Part shown: positions 32,997-40,800 of the stretch, piece after piece
How the letters are laid out: each line of letters opens with the position of its first letter
How positions within the stretch are numbered: the first letter of the stretch is position 1
From: Rhodococcus sp. ARC_M5
GTDB taxonomy: Bacteria; Actinomycetota; Actinomycetes; Mycobacteriales; Mycobacteriaceae
Assembly: GCF_022810405.1 (NCBI RefSeq)
Contig: NZ_JALGQE010000019.1
Location: 1-64,000 of the forward strand
Length of the DNA: 64,000 bases
Reading direction: 5' to 3'
The notes under the pieces: generated by a model
What the model was told of the DNA's origin: nothing
What the model saw: the letters and a program-made list of their open reading frames with translations, nothing else
The model's database searches: none
Program-made: the position numbers and the translations under genes

Positions 32997-34094
32997 TCAC
33001 CGAACCCCGGACGGGGCGCGAGCGGCAGGTACGTCAACCTCTGCTGACATGCTGCCACATCCTGCGAGATCAGCGACGAGATCGTTGAAAACCTCCCGCG
33101 CCACGAACCGCTTGAGGCACCTGATGACGTCCTTCTTCGACAACCCGTCACCGCGCCGGCGTTGCATGTAGTCGATCGTGCGTTGGTCGTACCGCAGCCG
33201 ACACACGGTGATCAAGTAGAGCGCTCTGTTCGCGGCGCGATCACCGCCTCGGTGCAGCCTCATCCTCGTCGTCTTGCCCGACGAGGCAGGAACAGGGGCG
33301 ACACCGCACAACCGGGCGAACGCGGCCTCGGAATGAAGCCGGCCGATGTTCTGCCCCGCGGTCACCAACAACTGCGCCCCGTTGACCGGTCCTACCCCGC
33401 ACGCTGCGCGCATCGTCGGAGCCGTCGCGGTCACCAAAGTGTCGAGCTCGCGCTCCAGAACGGCGATCTCCTCGGCCAGATCGCTGGCCCGGCGACCGAG
33501 AGTCCGCAATGTCAACTTCGCAGCTTGTTCCGGATCGGACAGGCGCGACAAGTCCGGACGCAACCGGGAGCACGCTTCGACGGCTCCCTTCCCCCGCTTG
33601 TAGGTGATCGACTCACGCAGAGCCACCGGGGCGGTGATCAGAACATCTTGAATCTGTTGCAGCGCAACGGTACGAGCGTTCACTGCCGACTCCCGCGTGA
33701 GAAGCAGCATTCTGATCGATTCCACCGCTCCGGTACTCGACTTCGGAACGATGGCGTCGGCTCCGGTGAGGACGTGCCGAGCAGCCATCTCCGCATCGAG
33801 GGCATCGTCCTTCCCACGGCGAGCCCGCGCATGTTTGTTGGTCGTGTTGATCTCCGCGACCGACATGCCACGTTCGAGCAGGTGACGCGTCAGTCCCGCA
33901 GCGTACGAACCGGTGCACTCGACACCGAAGCTCGCCGGAGTTCCGAACGTCTCCACCCATTCCGACAGCTCGTTGTAGCCCTGCGCTGTGGCTCCGAACT
34001 GGCGCGCTCCGAGCCTCCTTCCACCCCGTGTGAGCACAGCTGCGTAGTGAGTGTCTTTGTGTGAATCGATGCCGACGACGATGTCACCGTCCAT
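32997..34094 (-). CDS. IS110-family transposase
   Basis: A 365-residue protein. The N-terminal DEDD nuclease domain starts GIDSHKDTHYAAVL (catalytic Asp9), with ECTGSYAAGLTRHL and KDDALDAEMAARHV. The C-terminal IS116/IS110 domain contains the serine nucleophile region GVAPVPASSGKTTRMRLHRGGDRAANRALY. IS110 elements leave no inverted repeats and can use an RNA bridge encoded in their flanks. The protein appears full length, so the element may be active. Its ends cannot be set from the sequence alone. Confidence 0.92.
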   Translation of the reverse strand: MDGDIVVGIDSHKDTHYAAVLTRGGRRLGARQFGATAQGYNELSEWVETFGTPASFGVECTGSYAAGLTRHLLERGMSVAEINTTNKHARARRGKDDALDAEMAARHVLTGADAIVPKSSTGAVESIRMLLLTRESAVNARTVALQQIQDVLITAPVALRESITYKRGKGAVEACSRLRPDLSRLSDPEQAAKLTLRTLGRRASDLAEEIAVLERELDTLVTATAPTMRAACGVGPVNGAQLLVTAGQNIGRLHSEAAFARLCGVAPVPASSGKTTRMRLHRGGDRAANRALYLITVCRLRYDQRTIDYMQRRRGDGLSKKDVIRCLKRFVAREVFNDLVADLAGCGSMSAEVDVPAARAPSGVR

Positions 34095-34400
34095 GTGATC
34101 CGAGCCTTCCCGTTCGACGGACTCGGCGGGCCTTCCGACCGAGTTTCGCGCTGGGTGGGCGGACGCTGGCGGTGGACAAAACAGTGATGGGGCAGAGTCG
34201 CTTCAAGGTCCTATGAAGTCACGCCGCCAGGCCCGACCACCGACGAGCGGGCCGCTCGACACCGCGACGACGCGTCTTGGGAAAGACACACCGGTCACTT
34301 GTGCGGTAGGTCAATCGTGGTGCCTAGCGACCCTGTGTCCAGTGTTCACTGCTTGTGCGGGCATCAGGGGCGTTCCTTCCAGGTGGTGCGGGGTTGGTGG
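34095..34400. other. Non-coding flank of IS110
   Basis: No coding region is supported in this interval. IS110 elements carry a non-coding segment beside the transposase start that can specify a bridge RNA, so this stretch upstream of the transposase is a candidate location. The right boundary of the element is not visible. Confidence 0.3.
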
Positions 34401-34424
34401 CCCCGGTGCCGTCTGGCACCGGGG
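34401..34424 (-). terminator. Perfect hairpin terminator
   Basis: CCCCGGTGCC-GTCT-GGCACCGGGG is a perfect 10-bp stem with a tetraloop, 8 bp past the stop of the minus-strand gene at 34432. Confidence 0.8.
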
Positions 34425-34431
34425 CGGTCGG

Positions 34432-34731
34432 TTACCGGCGTGAGGTTCCGCGGACGATGTCGCCTTCGATGTAGGTGAATCCGTCTCCGCGGCCGTCACG
34501 GAGTGCGAAGTGGTAGTCCGCGTGGACCCAGACGGTATCGAAGTGTCCGGCGTCGGTGAGGGTGCCGAGTAGGTCGCGGTCGGCTCCGTTGGGGAAGAAC
34601 GCGACTCCGGACGAGGGCGGGTAGTAGCGGTTCAGGGTATCGATCAGGGATTCGACGCTCCGGCATTCTGCGGCCGCGTCGAGGGCCTTGTCGTAGGTGG
34701 TCCAGTAGTCGTCGATGTCGTTGGCGGTCAT
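34432..34731 (-). CDS. Small hypothetical protein (99 residues)
   Basis: A 99-residue acidic protein starting MTANDIDDYWTTYDKALDAA. A helix is followed by a beta-rich end (DTVWVHADYHFALRDGRGDGFTYIEGDIVRG). The ATG at 34731 is preceded by GAGGAG. It follows the 78-residue gene with a 54-bp gap on the same strand and ends at a terminator, so these two probably form one small operon behind repeat copy D. Function unknown. Confidence 0.6.
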   Translation of the reverse strand: MTANDIDDYWTTYDKALDAAAECRSVESLIDTLNRYYPPSSGVAFFPNGADRDLLGTLTDAGHFDTVWVHADYHFALRDGRGDGFTYIEGDIVRGTSRR

Positions 34732-34785
34732 GGCTTCTGCTCCTCGGTCGGTGCGGGTCGGATGGGGTGGTGAGCGTGTGCTGGG

Positions 34786-35022
34786 TCAGTAGTCCTCCTC
34801 CCAGTGCTCCCCTGCGTAGGAGGGGTCGAAATCGGCGGGTGCGTGGGCCGGGTAGCGGCGGCGGAGGTCGTCCTCGAGGTCGAGTCGGTCCTGCCAGTGC
34901 TTGTCGCACCTCGGGTGCGCTACTCCGGTTCCGGACAGTGCGTCCCGGTATTCGACGTCACCGGTGCAATCGCGGCCGTCCGCGATGCAGGTGACGGCGT
35001 CGGTGTTCGTGGTCTCGGTCAT
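34786..35022 (-). CDS. Small hypothetical protein (78 residues)
   Basis: A 78-residue acidic protein with three Cys and two His (CIADGRDC, HPRCDKHW) that could bind a metal. The ATG at 35022 follows GGAGGG. It is preceded at 61 bp by repeat copy D, the same relationship as ardC to copy B. Function unknown. Confidence 0.6.
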   Translation of the reverse strand: MTETTNTDAVTCIADGRDCTGDVEYRDALSGTGVAHPRCDKHWQDRLDLEDDLRRRYPAHAPADFDPSYAGEHWEEDY

Positions 35023-35083
35023 AACTGTTGCTGCCCTCCGGAACTCATGCCGGGTCGGTGTTGCGTCCTCCCCCGCGTTCTTT

Positions 35084-35500
35084 CGCCGTCATCTGGCGTG
35101 GGGAGAGTAGGCGGCGCACGGGAACGGCGTCCTGCCCCTGGGCCGGGAAGTTTTCAGCCGGAGGCGTCTGTGAAAAGTTTTCGGCGCCCGCAGGGCCGGA
35201 GCATCGCGGAGTCAGGGGTGGGTAAGGCGGGCCCGGGTGACGCAGACTCGCCGGCAGCCAGATGCCCGAAAGAACGATGCTCTTTCACGGTGCGGAGCGC
35301 AGCGGAGCTCCACTCAGGGGACACCGCAGGTGGCCGGCACCGCCGGCAGGCGGGATGCGGGACCGGCTCGCGACTTCGTCGGGTGTCCACCTTCCATCGG
35401 TGGAGCACTTCGGGTGATTGCGCGGGAGCGACGAGGCCCGACCACGCTCGTAGCCGCGGTAGCGCCCAAGATGCATGCGGGGGCGGGCAACTTCTAGGTG
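35084..35500 (-). repeat. Dispersed non-coding repeat, copy D
   Basis: The hairpin CGCC...GGCG is at 35084-35098. The conserved stem is TTTTCA (35151-35156) with TGAAAA (35171-35176), and its 14-nt loop is the same as in copy C. Later blocks, GTGCGGAGCGCAGCGGAG, GGCCGGCACCGCCGGCAGGC and GCGGGAGCGACG, match copy B. The copy thus joins a C-like left half to a B-like right half. It lies 61 bp upstream of the start at 35022. Confidence 0.7.
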
Positions 35501-35533
35501 TCCCCGCAGGCACAACGCGAAAACTATGGATAA

Positions 35534-35547
35534 AACTATACATAGTT
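35534..35547. promoter_or_regulatory. Inverted-repeat operator AACTAT-AC-ATAGTT
   Basis: A 6-bp inverted repeat with a 2-bp spacer lies 38 bp upstream of the ATG at 35585. Related half-sites (AACTATGG at about 35522 and ATAGTTT at about 35564) surround it. This is a likely repressor-binding cluster overlapping the promoter of the first gene of the defence cluster. Confidence 0.45.
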
Positions 35548-35584
35548 CGTTGCACGACGGTCGATAGTTTGCTACCTTCTCGGC

Positions 35585-36094
35585 ATGACAACAAACGAAG
35601 ACACAGTGGCAGTGTTCACCGGCAAGAGCCTCGACTCGATCCTGGGTGAGGGTGGGTCTCAGTCGTGGAAACTGGATGCAGCGCGAGCCAGGAAGTGCCA
35701 GTACGTGGTGTGCACGCAGAACGCACACAACGTCGAGGCGTACGCGGACGGCACCGAGGATCACGGCAGCGCCTTCTTGGTCGGGCGGATCTCTCGGATC
35801 GTTCCCGCAACGGCCGGCGACCCCGCCCGGTGGAAGATTCAGTTCAGCGAATTCGCCCGGGTCAACGTCCCCGACGTGTGGACAGGTGACCGAAATCCGG
35901 TGCGGTACACCACGCTGGACGATCTGGGGATCGACCTGACCGATGCAAAGTTCGAGAAATTCGACGATCAGTCCACGAGCACGCAAGCACCGACGACGGA
36001 GGTCGCCGCGTTGACGATCCGGGAAGCGAAGGCCGGTCTGGCGAAGACGTACGACGTCGATGTCGACGCCATCGAGATCGTCATCCGCGGATAG
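35585..36094 (+). CDS. Conserved-looking protein of unknown function at the head of the restriction cluster
   Basis: A 169-residue soluble protein with mixed strands and helices. WKLDAARARKCQYVVCTQN and HGSAFLVGRISRIVPA...RWKIQFSEFARVNVPDVW suggest a small beta-barrel-like core. It is reminiscent of PUA-fold modified-base readers, but I cannot confirm that. It has its own operator-like palindrome and precedes the HhH protein by 160 bp. Location suggests a part in DNA modification or defence. Confidence 0.55.
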   Translation: MTTNEDTVAVFTGKSLDSILGEGGSQSWKLDAARARKCQYVVCTQNAHNVEAYADGTEDHGSAFLVGRISRIVPATAGDPARWKIQFSEFARVNVPDVWTGDRNPVRYTTLDDLGIDLTDAKFEKFDDQSTSTQAPTTEVAALTIREAKAGLAKTYDVDVDAIEIVIRG

Positions 36095-36254
36095 TCGAAC
36101 GTCTGCCTGACTGTCGCAGGCAGCACCGGAAGGTGTGTCGACTGCCACCCTCGCCCGTACGACGAACTGTGGTCGTCGAGGACGAGTTCTGTGCAAATAG
36201 GTCGGCACCGGCCGGTAACGTCCGCTCTCATCGACCCAGAAGGGATCCACCGCA

Positions 36255-36896
36255 ATGGCGACGACTGACGCAGGCGATATCGAGGTGCTCGTCGAGTACC
36301 TCACGGCTGAGATCACTGAGATGCACGCTGCCCCGGACGGATGGCCGGGGCATGTGGAACTGGCGTTGCTCGATGCGGTCCTGTCGATCAGAGCGGTCTA
36401 CGGAGTCTCTGCCGACACGGGCGTACGCGGCGCGATCAAGCGGTACAAGGCCGAGTCCGGCAGGCAAAGTTGGGACGACCTCGGTGTACTGGGCGAAACC
36501 GACCCGCAGTGGATTCAGACGGTGCTCGGCAACAAGCAGAAGACCGGAGGTGTGCCGAAGGCTGAGGCGATCATCTCTGCTGCCGGCCGGCTCGCAGCGT
36601 CGGGCGCACGCCACGCATCCGAGATCGATCGGGACTCTGCAGCGCAGCGAGCCGCGTACTGCGGAACTCGCGGCTTGGGCCCGGTGACGTGGGACTACTT
36701 CCTCATGCTGGTCGGCCACGACGGCGTCAAAGCCGACACTCTCGTGACTCGATTCGTGGTGGAGGCGTTGGGTCGCAGACTCGGGAGCGAAGAAGTCTCA
36801 CGGCTGGTGACCGACGCTGCGAGGCGGATGGACATGCCGGTGTCGGCACTCGACCACTCGATCTGGCGGCACATGAGTAGACCTCGGAAGAGCTAG
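36255..36896 (+). CDS. Helix-hairpin-helix (HhH-GPD-like) DNA repair/glycosylase-fold protein
   Basis: A 213-residue all-helical protein. TRGLGPVTWDYFLMLVGHDGVKADTLVTRFV (from residue 138) has the layout of an HhH-GPD glycosylase: the hairpin GLGPVTWDY (140-148) and an Asp (161) in the position of the catalytic Asp. The catalytic Lys of endonuclease III-type enzymes is not seen and there is no iron-sulfur cluster. It could recognise damaged or modified bases. It sits directly upstream of a PD-(D/E)XK protein and the type ISP enzyme, an unusual combination. Confidence 0.6.
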   Translation: MATTDAGDIEVLVEYLTAEITEMHAAPDGWPGHVELALLDAVLSIRAVYGVSADTGVRGAIKRYKAESGRQSWDDLGVLGETDPQWIQTVLGNKQKTGGVPKAEAIISAAGRLAASGARHASEIDRDSAAQRAAYCGTRGLGPVTWDYFLMLVGHDGVKADTLVTRFVVEALGRRLGSEEVSRLVTDAARRMDMPVSALDHSIWRHMSRPRKS

Positions 36897-36977
36897 TTGC
36901 GTTCACCTGCCCGATCGAGGGAGAATTTTCATGGCCATCGATTCCGAGTTCATCGGCATCTCGACCCATCGAGTGCG

Positions 36978-37646
36978 ATGCTGCACGACCACCACGGGAC
37001 CCGGTATGCGTTCGACGTGGCCGAATGCTCGTCGATCGAGTTCACGAACCACTGCGACCCACTCGTGACAGCACCGAAGACTGGCGACGAGCCGTTCACA
37101 CAGCAGGGGCAGTCGATCGGATCGGACCTTCGCCAGTTCTGGCGTTGGGCGTGCTCGGATCTCATCGGTAACGCTCAACGCGGTGTTCTCGCCGAATACA
37201 TTGTCGGACTCGCACTCGGATGCGTAGCCGATGGAGTCCGAGTGGAGTGGGATGCTTCTGATCTACTGACCGAAGGGGGAATTCGCGTCGAGGTGAAATC
37301 GTCTGCGTACCTGCAAAGTTGGAAGCAGAAGAGGTTGTCGATGATCAGCTTCGGGATCCAGCCGACGAACGGCTGGGACGCGACGACGAACACAATTGCC
37401 GCACAACGGAAGCGGCAGGCCGACGTATACGTCTTCTGTGTCTTCAAACAGACCGATCGGGCCACCGCCGACCCGCTCGACCTAGACCAGTGGGACTTCT
37501 ACGTGATGTCCACCCAGCGCCTCAACTCCACGTGCGGGGAGCAGAAGTCGATTGTGTTGAGCAGTCTGCTCTCGCATGATCCCGTCGAATGTTCGTTCTC
37601 CGGACTCGCCAGTGCTGTCCAGGCCGCGGCGCGCGAACAATCCTGA
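36978..37646 (+). CDS. PD-(D/E)XK nuclease-like protein
   Basis: About 222 residues from ATG 36978. EGGIRVEVKSSAY (residues 99-111) is the ExK half of a PD-(D/E)XK site, with Glu73 in the preceding helix and Asp92 upstream. A partly amphipathic C-terminal half follows. The start is uncertain: the frame is open to 36897, and an ATG with a ribosome site at 36931 lies in another frame, so a small frameshift near 36950-36980 is possible. Its place between the HhH protein and the type ISP enzyme suggests a restriction-linked role. Confidence 0.6.
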   Translation: MLHDHHGTRYAFDVAECSSIEFTNHCDPLVTAPKTGDEPFTQQGQSIGSDLRQFWRWACSDLIGNAQRGVLAEYIVGLALGCVADGVRVEWDASDLLTEGGIRVEVKSSAYLQSWKQKRLSMISFGIQPTNGWDATTNTIAAQRKRQADVYVFCVFKQTDRATADPLDLDQWDFYVMSTQRLNSTCGEQKSIVLSSLLSHDPVECSFSGLASAVQAAAREQS

Positions 37647-37863
37647 CTTCGACCGTGCAGGCTTCGCGGCGGCACACCCCTTTGCACTCGAGGATGCGAC
37701 ACCGGAGCTTTCCGCGTCTGCGGCTCTACCAGGGAGACCCTGCTGGGCCACGACCTCTTCAGTGACCGAAACGCCGAAGAGTCCTCGTGGATGGCGGTTG
37801 TCGTCGATGTAAGCGGCATACTCGGTCTGATTGTCCCCGACGTTGAGGTGGTTTCGGTAGGTC

Positions 37864-40800
37864 ATGGCGAGTGTGCACGAGGTTATCGAAGCGTTCCGTG
37901 GTGAGCCGTCGAATTCGGAGCGGGGCACCAAGTTCGAGCAGCTGATGGTTCGATACTTCGAGCTCGATCCGACGCTGTCGCAGCAGTACGAGCAGGTGTG
38001 GCGGTGGATCGACTGGCCCGACCGTCAAGGTAAGGCCGACACCGGTATCGACCTGGTCGCCCGCGAACGCGACACCGGCGACTACGCCGCGATCCAGTGC
38101 AAGTTCTACGAACCGACCACCACGTTGAGCAAAGGCGATCTCGACTCGTTTTTCACCGCCTCGGGACAAACATTTCCCACCGCCGATGGGGATCGGTCGT
38201 TCACCAACCGCGTGATCATCTCCACCACCGACCGGTGGGGAAAGAACGCCGAAGACGCGATCAATCACCAGACCATCCCTGTCCAACGGATCGGTCTGGC
38301 CGAGATCGCCGAGGCCCCGATCGACTGGGACATCGCATGGCCGCAGGGTGAGCTGACGGTCGAGTTGAGTGAAGCGGTCCGCAACGAGCCCCGCCCGCAC
38401 CAGGTCGAGGCGATCGACGCGGTCTTCGCCGGGTTCTCCGCCGGCAACGACCGCGGGAAACTGATCATGGCCTGCGGAACGGGAAAGACGTTCACCGCTC
38501 TGAAGATCGCCGAACGCACGGCTGCCGAGGCCGGCGGCAGTGCACGCATCTTGTTCGCGGTCCCTTCCATCTCCTTGCTTTCGCAGACACTTCGAGAGTG
38601 GACCGCTCAAACCCAGCTCGACATTCGCGCGTTCGCGGTGTGCTCGGATTCGAAGGTCTCCCGCTCCGCCGAGGACTACAGCACCGTCGACGTCGCGATC
38701 CCGGTGACCACCGACCCCGACACCCTCGCATCGCACATGGCGCACCGGAAACGCTCCAAAGGACTGACCGTGGTGTTCACCACCTACCAGTCCCTGCCGA
38801 CGGTCGCTGCGGCGCAAGGCATGGGGGTGGATGCGTTCGATCTGGTGATCTGCGACGAAGCACACCGCACCACCGGTGTCACCGTCGCCGGTGCGGACGA
38901 ATCGAACTTCGTCCGCGTCCACGACGCCGAGTTCCTGAAAGCGTCACGGCGGCTGTACATGACGGCAACGCCGCGGATCTTCGACGACGCAGTCAAGGAG
39001 AAGGCCGCCGACCACTCGGCCGAGTTGTCGTCCATGGACGATGTCGACATCTTCGGGCCGGAGCTGCACCGATTGTCCTTCGGTGACGCTGTCGAGCGCG
39101 GGCTGCTCACCGACTACAAGGTCATCGTGCTCACTGTCGACGAGGACCTCGTTGCGGCCCCTATGCAGAAACAGCTCGCCGGGAACTTCGCCGAACTCCA
39201 ACTCGACGACGCCTCCAAGATCGTCGGCTGCTGGAACGGTCTCGCGAAACGTGCCGGCCGCTCCCCCGACGGAGACGGGTTCGCGATCGGCGCACCCCCG
39301 ATGAAACGGGCCGTCGCGTTCGCCAAGGACATCGCCGCCTCCAAGCAGGTCGCCGAAGTGTTCCCCGACGTCGTCGCCGCCTACCGCGCCCTCCTCGACG
39401 AGAACGAGAACGACGGCGAACAGGTCGACGCCACCAACCGAGACCTCGTCGTCTCCGCACGACACGTCGACGGAACTTTCAACGCTCTCAAGCGCAACGA
39501 GCAACTGTCCTGGCTCAAAGCGCCCATCCCCGAGGGTGAATGCCGCATCCTGTCCAATGCACGCTGCCTGTCCGAGGGCGTCGACGTCCCTGCCCTCGAT
39601 GCCGTGTTGTTCCTGCACCCCCGCAACTCCGTCGTCGACGTCGTCCAATCCGTAGGCCGCGTCATGCGCCTCTCCCCCGGCAAGGACTACGGGTACATCA
39701 TCCTGCCCGTCGCCGTGCCCGCCGGAGTGTCACCGTCGCAGGCGTTGGCGGACAATCGCCGCTTCAAGGTGGTGTGGCAGGTTCTCAACGCCCTACGGGC
39801 GCATGATGATCGGTTCAACGCGATGGTCAACTCCATCGCCCTCAACGCCACCACCAAACAAGCCAAAGCCGGCCAGGGGAACGATCGACTTCTCGGCGGC
39901 CACATCGGCCCCACCACCGACTCCGACGAAACGATCGGCGACGGACACCCCACCCCGGACACAGATCCGAAGCCGCACAACGGCGAAGGTCGGAGCGGCG
40001 GGGTGGCGTCACAGATGGCGTTGTTCGCACTCTCGGAGTGGCAGGAAGCGATTTACGCCCGCATCGTCGACAAGGTCGGCACCCGCGTCTACTGGGAACA
40101 ATGGGCCGCCGACGTCGCCGACATCGCCGCCGCCCAGATCGCCCGCATCAACGCCCTCCTCACCGGTGCATCCTCCCAAGTGACGGAGCAGTTCGAGAGG
40201 TTCCTCACCGGACTACGTGACAACCTCAACGACTCCATCAGCCGCGACGACGCAATCAGCATGCTCAGCCAACACCTCATCACCAAGCCAGTGTTCGATG
40301 CCCTGTTCGCCGGCCACGACTTCGCCGCGCACAACCCCGTCTCGATTGTCATGCAACAGATGCTCGACACCCTCGGCGACGCCAACCTCGAATCGGAGAC
40401 CACCGGTCTCGACTCGTTCTACAACTCCGTCCGCATACGAGCCTCCGAAGTGACCAGCGCCGAAGGCAAACAGCAGGTCATCGCCGAGTTGTACGAACGG
40501 TTCTTCCGCGTCGCGTTCAAGAAGCAGTCCGATGCGCTGGGCATCGTCTACACACCCGTGGAGATCATCGACTTCATCCTCCGGGCCGCAGACCACGTCT
40601 CGAAGGAGCATTTCGGCAAGGGCCTCACCGACACCGGCGTCCATATCCTCGACCCGTTCACAGGCACCGGCACTTTCCTCACTCGGCTCCTGCAATCCGG
40701 GCTGATCCTCCCCGACGACCTCTCGCGTAAATACCGGGACGAGCTGCACGCCAACGAGATCATGCTTCTCGCGTACTACATCGCCGCGGTCAACATCGAG

